Shown: positions 27,301 through 34,616, numbered from the stretch's first letter. The stretch is 42,664 nucleotides of DNA from Lachnospiraceae bacterium (GCA_022510605.1 JAFLTB010000016.1:1-42664), one strand, 5' to 3'. Notes: generated by a model not told the origin, from the sequence alone. Made by a program: numbers and translations.

Positions 27301-27727
27301 CCATCCGGTCAAATTCCTCCTCCCCGATGGCATACTGCATCAGCTCGCAGAGAAAGGATTTGCATTCATCCAAAAATCCCGGTTTATGGTATCCCCTTTT
27401 GAAATATTTTAATTTCTTCTTCTGCTCGGAAAAAACCTTCCGCAGAAGCATCATTTTTCCCATATCCTCCAGAACGGTTTTTCGCAGAGCGGGAACTTCC
27501 TCAAATACCCGGTAGGCCAGCCGGTGGAAGCTCAGCACATCCACATTCAGAATACCGCCCCGTCCACTCTGCTGTACCAGGGTTTTCTGGGTCTCCAGGG
27601 TAAACTGGTCCGGCACCAGAACAATAAAATTTTTCTCCCGGTGTTCTGCGGCCTCTCTGCTAATCATACGATATAGACAGGTGCTTTTTCCGCTTCCTGC
27701 CCCCCCCACTATAAATTGCAACGACAT
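24320..27727 (-). CDS. addB: ATP-dependent nuclease subunit B (AddB)
   Basis: AddB is the second subunit of AddAB; it recognises Chi and cuts one strand. It has 1,135 residues, with GGGAGG ahead of ATG 27727. Walker A is GGAGSGKST at the N-terminus. The nuclease domain has FGGQIDRVDTC and IIDYKSGQ. The four cysteines expected to bind an iron-sulfur cluster are present: one in EQFAKCPYAHY and three in CDYCGLKGIC. It is the first gene of a five-gene operon running to 16764. The promoter must lie in the 104 bp shared with the divergent gene at 27832. Confidence 0.97.
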   Translation of the reverse strand: MSLQFIVGGAGSGKSTCLYRMISREAAEHREKNFIVLVPDQFTLETQKTLVQQSGRGGILNVDVLSFHRLAYRVFEEVPALRKTVLEDMGKMMLLRKVFSEQKKKLKYFKRGYHKPGFLDECKSFLCELMQYAIGEEEFDRMEECLGGESLMACKIQDLRLIYHALQEKMGDTYMMAEELVPQLTGVAASIDMLRDSVICLDGFTGFTPTQYDLLRELLACCDRMLVTVTTDRTERRGQVFSLSTDTMTRLSKIAAEVHTHIEEPVLTGKGRDKVPYRVAGSEELSFLEEHIFSYGRTQYPGELKDIRVRVCRKEADEAAYAARTIWWLVHEKGYSYDDIAIVTGDIAAYEQPLARELERMGIRYFMDYKKSIGANAMAEYIMAFLEMVRRNMDYESTFRFLRCGLSPLSAEETDILENYVIARGRRGFRSYQQEWEYAVERMDLVVVNEYREKFTEAIREAVSECQGGKKTVKEFTEILYRLIIKNQLYERVMEKSRQFEEGGSPLLAREYKSIYRLMMELFDELVELLGTETVTFREYEELLSAGISEGLVGFVPPSSNQVMVGDVERSRLKNIKVLFFMGVNDDRIPKAQGGPGILSENERRKIAEAGVELAPLAEKQAYTEQFYLYLTLTKPSDKLYLTYSRVGGDGSSKRPAYLIHSMQGLFPGLVIEDEEKETSLRRILGTDKGRHYLIARLADGSFRKDACWWELAAYYREREPALFERLLSMRGEKRKTRLSREAAELLYGRRIHGSVTRLEQFAKCPYAHYVIFGLGLKEREEYTVGALDYGNVFHGAMEHFSHELESQERQWQDLEEEEVKALAEASVEYAIEGYKGKMFHQSKRVEFMILRMKQVMKNTVWGIWRQMKEGEFVQTYSEKRFSGQEGLDSLTIPLAEGRDMVFGGQIDRVDTCDNGAERLIKIIDYKSGQNDLSLSKVYYGLQLQLVTYMAAAMELEAKSRPESHPVPAAMLYYQMKEPELAWQEETEEGRKERAFEAMKCAGYVNEEAEILEKIDKQIAENGQIRPGSRSRMVPVAVKKDGSFASSSRVMSTEQFQRLMGHSRARMEEFGCRIFGGEIEAAPYRTKTECGCDYCGLKGICGMEKRELSARVREYPELKDEEVWEVLYGRDSMDQ

Positions 27728-27831
27728 TCCTTACCTCCCGAAACCGTTTCTCTATTCATATCCCGCCCCCTGCCTGCATACAATAATACTAAGCATGGTA
27801 ATACACTCCATATTTGAAGGAGGCCCACCTC

Positions 27832-28281
27832 ATGGCAAAGACAAAAATTGTTGTCATTCAAATGAAAGAACTTATATATACCGCAATTTTCGCCGGACTT
27901 GGCATTCTGCTTATCCTGCTGTTAATCTTTATGTTTTTCCCCTCGGGAAAGGACTCGGAGACCACATCAGCAACCACGGAGACAGCCAAATATAATCCCG
28001 GCATTTACAACTCCCAGATTGAACTGGGAGATTCCACACTGAATCTGGAAGTCGTTGTGGACACCGACCAGATTAAGTCTGTCTCTTTTATCAACCTGGA
28101 GGACTCGGTAACAACGATGTACCCTCTTGTAAAGCCATCTCTGGAAACCATCGAAAAAGAGCTGGTAAAGGGAACTGCCATTGACGATATCCCTCTCTCC
28201 GACAAGAGCAAATACACCGAATCCCTTCTCATCGAAGGCATCAAGGCGGCGTTAGACAAGGCTGTCACGAATCCGGTCTAA
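27832..28281 (+). CDS. Single-pass membrane protein with an FMN-binding-like outer domain
   Basis: This encodes 149 residues from ATG 27832 (MAKTKIVVIQMKEL), eight bases after GGAGG. One hydrophobic helix (YTAIFAGLGILLILLLIFMFF) is followed by a Ser/Thr-rich spacer and an outer domain. That domain runs GIYNSQIELGDSTLNLEVVV, DQIKSVSF and LLIEGIKAALDKA, which loosely follows FMN-binding (PF04205) proteins. The usual SGAT attachment motif is replaced by SDKSKYTES, so flavin attachment is doubtful. It is divergent from addB and converges on nadE, with the last 30 bp overlapping. Confidence 0.8.
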   Translation: MAKTKIVVIQMKELIYTAIFAGLGILLILLLIFMFFPSGKDSETTSATTETAKYNPGIYNSQIELGDSTLNLEVVVDTDQIKSVSFINLEDSVTTMYPLVKPSLETIEKELVKGTAIDDIPLSDKSKYTESLLIEGIKAALDKAVTNPV

Positions 28282-30228
28282 CTCCTCCTTCCACAGTGCA
28301 TCACTGGCGTCACTTGGCATACGCAAGTCACCACGGGGGGAAACGGAAACTGTTCCCACCTTCGGGCCGTCCGGCAGGCAGGAGCGCTTGAACTGCTGCC
28401 GGAAGAACCGGTGGCAGAACGTTGACAGCCACTTGTAAATCGTTTCTTCCCCGTATGCTTCCTGAAACGTATATACCGCCAGGCGAAACAGTTTCCCCGG
28501 GGTAAAGCCAAAACGGAGCATATAGTAAAGGAAGAAATCATGGAGTTCATATGGCCCCACAATATCCTCTGTTCTCTGGGAAATCTCTCCTTCCTTCGGC
28601 GGAAGAAGTTCCGGGCTTACCGGTGTGTCCAGCACGTCATAGAGAATGTTCCGCAAAGCCTTGTTGCTGTCGGTATCGGCATAATACTGTACCAGATATC
28701 GAACGAGGGTCTTTGGCACAGAGCAGTTTACCCCATACATGGACATATGGTCACCGTTGTAGGTGGCCCAGCCCAACGCCAGTTCGGACATGTCTCCCGT
28801 ACCGATTACCAGGCCTCCGGTCTGGTTTGCCACATCCATCAGTATCTGGGTCCGCTCTCTGGCCTGTCCATTTTCATAGGTAATGTCCTGCACCTGGCTG
28901 TCGTGTCCGATATCCCGAAAATGCTGCAGCACTGCCTCTTTAATGGGAATTTCCCTCAGCAGCGCCCCCAGCTCCTTCGCCAGATTCACCGCATTGTCAT
29001 AGGTGCGGCTGGTGGTGCCAAAGCAGGGCATAGTGACACAGGTAATGCCCGCCCGGTCAAGGCCCAGTCTGTCAAAGGCCCGGGCCGTCACCAACAGTGC
29101 CAGCGTGGAGTCCAGTCCGCCGGATAATCCAATCACCGCACTCTGGCACCCCGTATGCCTCAGACGCTTTGCCAGTCCCGCCGCCTGAATATTCAGTATT
29201 TCATTGCACCGCTTCTCACGGTGCGTCTTTGTTTCCGGTACAAAGGGAGTTCTGGTATAAGTTCTTGTCAGTTCTGTCTCCTCTGGTTTCCCTATATCAA
29301 AGGTCAGAACCCGGTACTCCTGGTTTCCCTCCGGCGTTTCATATACTGGAAATGTGGTCATACGCCGCCGCTCGTTTTTCAGCCGCAGCAAATCAATTTC
29401 CGTCACCAAATCTATACCGTCCCCTGCCCTGCCCCCTTCGGTAAGGGCAGCGGAAAAGGGTTCACTCTCTTTTAATATTGTGCCGTTTTCCACAATCATA
29501 TTGTGTCCGGCAAACACCATATCTGTGGTGGACTCACCCTCGCCCGCATCGGCATAGAGATAGGCCGACAGGGTTCTGGCCGACTGGTTTTTCACCAGCT
29601 CCCGGCGGTACGCCGCCTTGCCGGTGAGTTCATCACTGGCGGAAAGATTGACAATAATATTCGCCCCCGCCATGGCATGATACCCGGAAGGAGGCACTGG
29701 CATCCACAAATCCTCACAGATTTCAATGGCAAAACAAAATTCCCGCATATACTGGTTTTTAAATAAAAGACGGGTGCCAAATTCCACGACATCACCATTG
29801 GAAAATTCATGCAGACCCGCCGCATTCTGCCCGGAGGCAAACTGTCTGGCCTCATAAAATTCCCCATAATTGGGAATGTGGCCCTTGGGCACAATACCGA
29901 GAATCTTTCCCCGGTTCACCACCACCGCTGTATTATAGAGCCGGCCCCGGTGCTCTAAGGGCATCCCCAGCACGGACACCACCGGCAGCTCCTCCGTCTC
30001 CTGCACATAGCGGAACAGCGCCTGCTCCGCCCCCTGCATCAGGGTGTCCTGCAAAAACAAATCGTTGCAGGTGTAGCCGGTCAGCGACAGTTCCGGAAAG
30101 GCCAGCAGTTTCACACCTCTGCCCGCCAGTCCCTTCGCCTTTTCTATCATTTTTTCCACATTGTAGGGAGCATCTGCCACCTTCAAATCCGGGGCAGACA
30201 CAGCCACTTTGATAAATCCGTCTTTCAT
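28252..30228 (-). CDS. nadE: Glutamine-dependent NAD+ synthetase
   Basis: This enzyme converts deamido-NAD to NAD using glutamine as the ammonia source. It has 658 residues from ATG 30228 (MKDGFIKVAVS), with GGAGG just ahead; the frame before that includes the terminator hairpin and is not coding. The N-terminal nitrilase-type amidase carries the Glu/Lys/Cys triad in AFPELSLTG, VPKGHIPNY and EICEDLWMP. The C-terminal synthetase has the P-loop GLSGGLDSTLAL and GTGDMSELALGW. The 3' end overlaps the convergent gene by 30 bp with no terminator visible between them. Confidence 0.97.
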   Translation of the reverse strand: MKDGFIKVAVSAPDLKVADAPYNVEKMIEKAKGLAGRGVKLLAFPELSLTGYTCNDLFLQDTLMQGAEQALFRYVQETEELPVVSVLGMPLEHRGRLYNTAVVVNRGKILGIVPKGHIPNYGEFYEARQFASGQNAAGLHEFSNGDVVEFGTRLLFKNQYMREFCFAIEICEDLWMPVPPSGYHAMAGANIIVNLSASDELTGKAAYRRELVKNQSARTLSAYLYADAGEGESTTDMVFAGHNMIVENGTILKESEPFSAALTEGGRAGDGIDLVTEIDLLRLKNERRRMTTFPVYETPEGNQEYRVLTFDIGKPEETELTRTYTRTPFVPETKTHREKRCNEILNIQAAGLAKRLRHTGCQSAVIGLSGGLDSTLALLVTARAFDRLGLDRAGITCVTMPCFGTTSRTYDNAVNLAKELGALLREIPIKEAVLQHFRDIGHDSQVQDITYENGQARERTQILMDVANQTGGLVIGTGDMSELALGWATYNGDHMSMYGVNCSVPKTLVRYLVQYYADTDSNKALRNILYDVLDTPVSPELLPPKEGEISQRTEDIVGPYELHDFFLYYMLRFGFTPGKLFRLAVYTFQEAYGEETIYKWLSTFCHRFFRQQFKRSCLPDGPKVGTVSVSPRGDLRMPSDASDALWKEELDRIRDSLV

Positions 30229-30268
30229 GCTTCCTCCATTGCTCTCTGCGTCTATTTGCATAAAGGAA

Positions 30269-30289
30269 GGCAGCGAAATCATCGCTGCC
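30269..30289 (-). terminator. Intrinsic terminator after the structured RNA
   Basis: GGCAGCGA and TCGCTGCC form a perfect 8-bp stem with a 5-nt loop, followed on the minus strand by TTCCTTT. It lies between the 3' end of the RNA (about 30303) and the nadE start (30228). Confidence 0.75.
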
Positions 30290-30302
30290 CAAAATCATTC
30301 GT

Positions 30303-30514
30303 AAATATCCCCAAAATGCCGGCTCCTGATTTTTGACTCCTAGCACTAGCTAGGTGGGCAACCGCATGCAGCCTTCTGCCTTCCGTTGCTATGTCTCCAT
30401 AGTGTCTGAAACAGACAGTGACGGCCCGACATCCAACTGCAGATATAAGAATCCCGTTTAAAGTATTGTAGGTTCAAAAATTCAGGAGGTATCGAACACT
30501 TCAGGATATATTTC
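30303..30514 (-). ncRNA. ssrS: Structured RNA of about 210 nt, probably 6S RNA
   Basis: A gene-free stretch has its own promoter and terminator. The ends pair: ATATCCTGAAGTG (30509-30497) with CATTTTGGGGATAT (30318-30305), allowing wobbles and a bulge. Inside, TGTCTG-TTT-CAGACA, CTATG-GAGA-CATAG and CCTAGC-TAGT-GCTAGG form hairpins, and CCGT/ACGG encloses the first two. Length, closing stem and large internal loop fit 6S RNA, which binds the RNA polymerase holoenzyme. The internal sequence matches my recollection of Clostridia 6S, but I cannot run a covariance search. tmRNA, RNase P and SRP RNA signatures are absent. That an RNA is made is more certain than its family. Confidence 0.65.
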
Positions 30515-30520
30515 ATTTTC

Positions 30521-30549
30521 TTATTATTAGTATACTGAAAAACTGCCAA
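30521..30549 (-). promoter_or_regulatory. Promoter of the structured RNA
   Basis: On the minus strand TTGGCA (30544-30549) is five of six to the -35 consensus. A 17-bp spacer leads to TAATAA (30521-30526). Start would fall near 30514, right at the 5' arm of the closing stem. The -35 is only four bases past the histidine kinase stop. Confidence 0.6.
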
Positions 30550-30553
30550 TATA

Positions 30554-32011
30554 TCAAGATATATTTTCAGAAGTTTCTGGAAATTCTATCGTGAAGCATG
30601 TCCCCTCTGCTTCATCGCTGTATACCGATATATTTCCCTTATGCCTTTCCACAATATGTTTGGCCACTACTAACCCCAGACCGGAGCCATCTTTTTCCCC
30701 GTGGTTGCTGGCACGGTAAAATTTTTCAAAGATATTATGCCATTCTTCCCGTGGAATCATACTGCCAAAATCCCTCACGGTGGAAATTATTTTTCCCTCC
30801 CGCCTGTCGATATGCACTTCTATGGCGGTTCCCTCATCGGAATATTTCACCGCATTCTGCAAAAGAATGGTAAACAACTGTCGGATTCTGTCATAATCCC
30901 CCTCCATCAGGGAGCAGGCATCCTCGTAGGTCACTGTCCCCGTCAACTGCTTCTCCGCCATGAGAATACGAATGCTCCGCATGGCGTCCTGCGCCACGGC
31001 AATCACATTAAGGACTTCCACATTCATCTGGAAATCCGGGTTCTGCATCCGGGATAGAATCAGCAGGTCGGACACCAGTCTCTCCATGCTGCCGCATTCC
31101 CTCTGGATTCTCCCGATATATTCCCTCTGCTTATCCGGCTCCTTCACATAACCGTCTGCCAGCGTGTCTGCATAGCCCTTAACCACAGCAATGGGTGTGC
31201 GCAGTTCATGAGAGACATTGGCAAAGAAATCCCGCCGGTTCTGCTCTATATTCTCTCTGGCTTCTTCTGCCTTCGCCAGCTTGTCCGACAGAACATCCAT
31301 GCTTTCTGCCAGAGAGCCCAACTCGTCCGGTCTGTGAATACCGGTCTTATAGCTGTACTGCCCCGCTGCCAGAACCAGCGCCGCTTCCTTGATTTTGATA
31401 ATAGGGCGCACCAGTTTTCTGGAAAAATAAAACGCCAGAATAATGGTCATGACAAATCCCACTACAATGCAGACCAGCATATATTTTTCATATTGCACAA
31501 TGGTATTTTCCTGCATCTCCATGGGACCGGATACCAGCACCGCCCCTACCACGTTGCCGCTGCCATTCCGAATGGGCACCGCCAGATGCAGCATGGTGGT
31601 TTTATAAATATCGTCGTAATCACTGTAATTTTTCTTTTTCCCCTGATAAGCGGATTCCAGAATCTGGCTGGTCTCCTCAGGCACGGAAACACTGCGGATG
31701 TCCGTATTCGTGTAATCGTCATCCAGTGACGGTTCACTGTTCGGATTGCTCACAATCCATATATCAATATTTTGCATGTCTCCGAAATCTTCAATGGCTT
31801 TCAGATAATCGGCAAAGGTGTCCGACTCTCCATTCTGCATGGCCTGGCTGGTGCGTGTAGCCACTCCCGCCGCCAGATTTCCCAATTGGTCTTTATAGGC
31901 GCCTACGATGTTGGTGCGGTTAAACCGGGTAAACATCAAACCGATAAGTATCGTAAACACCACCAGTACCACGCCAAAATATACAAATACCCGCCAGAAT
32001 ATTTTTTTCAT
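30554..32011 (-). CDS. Two-component sensor histidine kinase
   Basis: This encodes 485 residues. Helix one (VFVYFGVVLVVFTILIGLMF) and helix two (MLVCIVVGFVMTIILAF) bracket an outer sensor region of about 150 residues that looks like a Cache/PAS-type fold (MLHLAVPIRNGSGNVVGAVL). A HAMP segment follows. The phospho-acceptor His is in FFANVSHELRTP. The ATPase domain has QNAVKYSDEG (N box), a degenerate DFGSMI in place of DxGxG, and GSGLGLVVAKHI (G2). It starts 10 bp after the response regulator, so it is co-transcribed. The signal sensed is unknown. Confidence 0.93.
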   Translation of the reverse strand: MKKIFWRVFVYFGVVLVVFTILIGLMFTRFNRTNIVGAYKDQLGNLAAGVATRTSQAMQNGESDTFADYLKAIEDFGDMQNIDIWIVSNPNSEPSLDDDYTNTDIRSVSVPEETSQILESAYQGKKKNYSDYDDIYKTTMLHLAVPIRNGSGNVVGAVLVSGPMEMQENTIVQYEKYMLVCIVVGFVMTIILAFYFSRKLVRPIIKIKEAALVLAAGQYSYKTGIHRPDELGSLAESMDVLSDKLAKAEEARENIEQNRRDFFANVSHELRTPIAVVKGYADTLADGYVKEPDKQREYIGRIQRECGSMERLVSDLLILSRMQNPDFQMNVEVLNVIAVAQDAMRSIRILMAEKQLTGTVTYEDACSLMEGDYDRIRQLFTILLQNAVKYSDEGTAIEVHIDRREGKIISTVRDFGSMIPREEWHNIFEKFYRASNHGEKDGSGLGLVVAKHIVERHKGNISVYSDEAEGTCFTIEFPETSENIS

Positions 32012-32021
32012 TTTTCTTCCC

Positions 32022-32711
32022 TTATACGTTCAACTCAAATTTGTAGCCCAGCCCCCAGATGGTCTTTATCTCCCAATCCGGATGAGGCACCTTGTCCAGT
32101 TTGGCACGGAGTCTCTTGATGTGGGAATCCACCGTCCGGCTGTCCCCAAAATAATCCTGTCCCCAGAGACTGTCCAACAGATTATCCCGGGTAAATACCT
32201 TGCTTGGGTTGCCTGCCAGAATCCACATAGTCTCCACTTCTTTTTTCGTCATTGGCAGCTTCTCCGCCCCCACATACACCGTATAGGCTTCAATGTTAAT
32301 GGTCAGGTCATTGATGTTTAACACCTTCTTATCTTCCGTCACATCACTGCGGCCCATCCGCCGCAATACCGCCCGCACCCGGGCCATTACCTCATTTCCG
32401 CTGAAGGGCTTGACAATGTAGTCGTCGGCACCGATGTCCAGCCCCATCACCCGCTCATAGTCCTCCCCCTTTGCTGTCACCAGAATAATTGGCACGTCCG
32501 ATTCCTCTCTGATTTTTTCACAGACTTTATACCCATCCATCCCGGGCATCATAACATCCAAAAGAATCACGGCCGGATTGCATTTGCGAAACATCTCCAG
32601 TGCTTCAAAACCATCCTTAGCCACCACTGGCTCAAAGCCCTCCTTCGCCACATATGTCCCCAGCACCTCCTGGATATCCTGATTGTCATCCACAATTAAA
32701 ATACGCTGCAT
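32022..32711 (-). CDS. OmpR-family response regulator
   Basis: This encodes 229 residues, with AAGGAGG seven bases before ATG 32711. The receiver has the acidic pair at residues 8-9, phospho-acceptor Asp52 (ILLDVMMPG), Thr in LVTAKGED and Lys in IVKPFSG. The C-terminal winged helix is of OmpR/PhoB type (TKKEVETMWILAGNPSKVF, RTVDSHIKRLRAKL, IWGLGYKF). It is the first gene of the pair with the kinase. The promoter and leader upstream contain direct repeats and competing hairpins, so self-control is plausible. Confidence 0.95.
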   Translation of the reverse strand: MQRILIVDDNQDIQEVLGTYVAKEGFEPVVAKDGFEALEMFRKCNPAVILLDVMMPGMDGYKVCEKIREESDVPIILVTAKGEDYERVMGLDIGADDYIVKPFSGNEVMARVRAVLRRMGRSDVTEDKKVLNINDLTINIEAYTVYVGAEKLPMTKKEVETMWILAGNPSKVFTRDNLLDSLWGQDYFGDSRTVDSHIKRLRAKLDKVPHPDWEIKTIWGLGYKFELNV

Positions 32712-32758
32712 AAATGCCTCCTTGTCCTTTTTATTTCATATTCTCAAATTCTTTTTTC

Positions 32759-32802
32759 TTAGCACGATGGTGCTAATTTTAGCCCTGTTTAGTCCCGTGC
32801 TA
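32759..32802 (-). promoter_or_regulatory. Leader of the response regulator with competing hairpins
   Basis: In the predicted 5' leader, GTGCTAA (32759-32765) can pair with TTAGCAC (32770-32776) across a 4-nt loop, or with a second TAGCAC (32797-32802) across a loop of about 31 nt. The two pairings exclude each other. Whether they affect expression is not known. Confidence 0.4.
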
Positions 32803-32819
32803 TCGGCTCCGTTATGCTC

Positions 32820-32848
32820 ATTATATTCTACCGTTTTTTAGATTTCAA
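32820..32848 (-). promoter_or_regulatory. Promoter of the two-component operon
   Basis: On the minus strand TTGAAA (32843-32848), a 17-bp spacer and TATAAT (32820-32825) form a near-consensus vegetative promoter. Start is expected near 32812, leaving a leader of about 100 nt. Confidence 0.8.
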
Positions 32849-32863
32849 GTATTTTGAGCGAAG

Positions 32864-32911
32864 TGACAATTTTATGCCATTGTTTTAGGCAAAATGACAA
32901 CTTTGTGCCAT
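32864..32911. promoter_or_regulatory. Two 17-bp direct repeats 31 bp apart between divergent genes
   Basis: TGACAATTTTATGCCAT (32864-32880) and TGACAACTTTGTGCCAT (32895-32911) differ at two positions. The 31-bp spacing is about three helical turns. They lie upstream of the two-component promoter and of the divergent BIG2 gene, so they could be a shared regulator site. Confidence 0.5.
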
Positions 32912-32993
32912 ACCATCATGTTAATTTTACAGTACCGAAATTTTCGTTGACAAAAATTGTTCTTTACAAAATAAGAGAAAGGAGGAATTTGAT

Positions 32994-33680
32994 TTGAAAG
33001 GGAAACTACGTACTTATATCACACCTGTTATTTCTCTGCTGCTGATTTGCAGTTTGGTGCTCTTTCTTGCCGATGGGACTGTTTTCGCCTCCGCTAAGAG
33101 GCCAAAGTTAAACGTAAAGAAACTGAATATGACTATGGGCAGCGAATTCAAACTGCGAATTTATAATTTGAAAAAAAAGCAGAAGGTTACTTTTGTTTCC
33201 TCTGATTCCTCCGTGGTCTCCATTGAGAATTGGTCTGCCAGTGGCAAACAGGCTGTCATAAAGGCGCAGGGCATTGGTTCTGCCACTGTTAAAGCAGTTA
33301 TCCGAAAGGGAAAAAAAGTGGTACGCCGGTTGAAATGCAACATCAAGGTTTCGCCAAGCGGCGTCAGTATTAAATTTTTGAAGCGAACGGTTCATCTGCA
33401 AAGCGGCAGCCGTATTTCTCTGGAGACCATTATCAAGCCGAATACCTCCACGGAACAGCCGGTATTTGAAAGCGATAATCCCGAGGTGGCCACGGTGAGC
33501 TCCCGGGGCGTTGTTACTGCCCTGGCTCCTGGCACAGCTAATATTACAGCCACACTGCTATCCGCCGATTTGTCTGCGGTCTGTACCATTGTAGTAGAGG
33601 CTCCGGAAGAGGCATCCCCTACGCCCAGACCGAAGCCTCAAAAATTGAACGACAGCCCTCTTGGCACGCAGGGTTATTAA
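32994..33680 (+). CDS. Secreted protein with two BIG2-type Ig-like domains
   Basis: This encodes 228 residues. The start is TTG 32994, eight bases after GGAGG; the next in-frame ATG would remove the signal peptide. A basic N-terminus and hydrophobic core (VISLLLICSLVLFLADG) end at FASAK, a good signal peptidase site. Two Ig-like repeats follow, the first divergent (residues about 38-118) and the second typical (FESDNPEVATVSSRGVVTAL then GTANITATLL). A Pro-rich tail ends the protein. There is no membrane anchor or sortase motif. TTGACA at 32947 is a possible -35, but the matching -10 would leave almost no leader, so the promoter is unsettled. Confidence 0.85.
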   Translation: MKGKLRTYITPVISLLLICSLVLFLADGTVFASAKRPKLNVKKLNMTMGSEFKLRIYNLKKKQKVTFVSSDSSVVSIENWSASGKQAVIKAQGIGSATVKAVIRKGKKVVRRLKCNIKVSPSGVSIKFLKRTVHLQSGSRISLETIIKPNTSTEQPVFESDNPEVATVSSRGVVTALAPGTANITATLLSADLSAVCTIVVEAPEEASPTPRPKPQKLNDSPLGTQGY

Positions 33681-33753
33681 GCCAGTGTATTTTTTTGGAG
33701 TTCCATTTTATCAATCGATTTTTGTTCCAGCTTAACGTCCATTCGGAATATAC

Positions 33754-33779
33754 AAAAAGGTCCCCTTTCTAAAGGGCCC
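33754..33779 (-). terminator. Intrinsic terminator for the gene at 33796
   Basis: On the minus strand CCCTTT-AG-AAAGGG, extended by flanking GG/CC, is followed by TTTTT (33754-33758). It lies 17 bp past the stop. In the other direction the hairpin could also help end the BIG2 transcript, though the T-run there is broken. Confidence 0.75.
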
Positions 33780-33795
33780 ATTTTGCCATTTTTCA

Positions 33796-34284
33796 TTAGT
33801 CCGCTCCGCCGCCAATTGGATTAACCTTTGCAGTCATATCAATGACGGCCAATTTAGCAACCGCCGTCACTGCCACCATTCCTCTGTTATAATCAAAATT
33901 GCGTGTTTCTTTATAACGATTCATAATAATAGTATCCATGGCGTTTTGCTTTTCCTCTCCCTCAAGAAAAGTTATGTCTGCTGTTCCCATAACGCATTTA
34001 TACCGCATCGTGACATCTTTCTTTTCCGGAATGCAATCCATTTCAAGTGGAATATCCATTTCAAATGAACATTTTCCATTTTTATTCATCAATTCATATT
34101 TTCTTCCAGCCATTGCGCCATGAACATAAAAGTCTATTTGTTTTCCTGACACAGTATAAGCAAAGTTAAGAGGAACAATATATGGAAAATCTCCATCCGC
34201 CAAACCGAGCCGGATAATATTACATTCCTCTATAATCCCCAAAATTGTTTCAAAATCCGTTACCTCTCTGTCTTTTCTTCTCAT
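33796..34284 (-). CDS. Pyridoxamine 5'-phosphate oxidase-like (NimA-type) flavoprotein
   Basis: This encodes 162 residues from ATG 34284, with GAGAGGTG ahead; upstream in-frame codons lie inside the promoter region. The split-barrel pattern is clear: CNIIRLGLADGDFPYIVPLNF, IDFYVHGAMAGRKYELM and VMGTADITFLEG. The family binds FMN or F420-like cofactors and includes nitroimidazole-resistance proteins. The conserved His of VHGA is present. The actual substrate is unknown. It is a single-gene unit with its own promoter and terminator. Confidence 0.88.
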   Translation of the reverse strand: MRRKDREVTDFETILGIIEECNIIRLGLADGDFPYIVPLNFAYTVSGKQIDFYVHGAMAGRKYELMNKNGKCSFEMDIPLEMDCIPEKKDVTMRYKCVMGTADITFLEGEEKQNAMDTIIMNRYKETRNFDYNRGMVAVTAVAKLAVIDMTAKVNPIGGGAD

Positions 34285-34360
34285 AATTTCACCTCTCTGA
34301 ATTTGTTGCTTACACTTTCCATTCATTATGCTAATCATAAAGTTGGATTGTGATGGTTTC

Positions 34361-34389
34361 ATTTTAGCAAATGACTCCTAGTGTTACAA
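34361..34389 (-). promoter_or_regulatory. Promoter of the PPOX-like gene at 34284
   Basis: TTGTAA (34384-34389), a 17-bp spacer and TAAAAT (34361-34366) on the minus strand give a reasonable vegetative promoter with a leader of about 70 nt. Confidence 0.6.
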
Positions 34390-34515
34390 GGTGATATTAA
34401 AAATCATCCGGACGTTTAATCCCTTTTCACCATAATTCCAGTGAATTTTCGGTAGTGTTCTATTCAAATCAAGTTATAAAATTGGTGGAAATTAGTGGAA
34501 CAACTGAGGTTTTAA

Positions 34516-34544
34516 TTGACATTTGATATATATTTTAATAAAAT
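34516..34544 (+). promoter_or_regulatory. Promoter of the GGDEF gene
   Basis: TTGACA (34516-34521), a 17-bp spacer and TAAAAT (34539-34544), with very AT-rich flanks. Start is expected near 34551. The leader of about 65 nt holds a small GC-rich inverted stretch (CCCGAGC...GCCCGG). Confidence 0.75.
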
Positions 34545-34616
34545 AATTATATATATTGTATTAATGTTAAACCCGAGCTTTTTACGCCCGGAATAATATG
34601 GTAAAGAGGTTTTATA

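Noticed and set aside
27728-27831. Promoters for addB and the divergent membrane-protein gene
   Set aside because: Several -10-like hexamers are present on both strands, but none has a convincing -35 at proper spacing, so I did not assign one.
30346-30549. A 67-codon minus-strand open frame between the kinase and nadE genes
   Set aside because: It runs through the structured RNA and its promoter and has no proper ribosome site.
32864-32911. Direct repeats resembling insertion-sequence ends
   Set aside because: No transposase or target duplication is nearby, and the repeats flank a good promoter. I kept them as a regulator-site candidate.
34561-34616. Possible cyclic-di-GMP riboswitch ahead of the GGDEF gene
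   Set aside because: The leader is only about 65 nt with one small inverted stretch and none of the conserved riboswitch segments.
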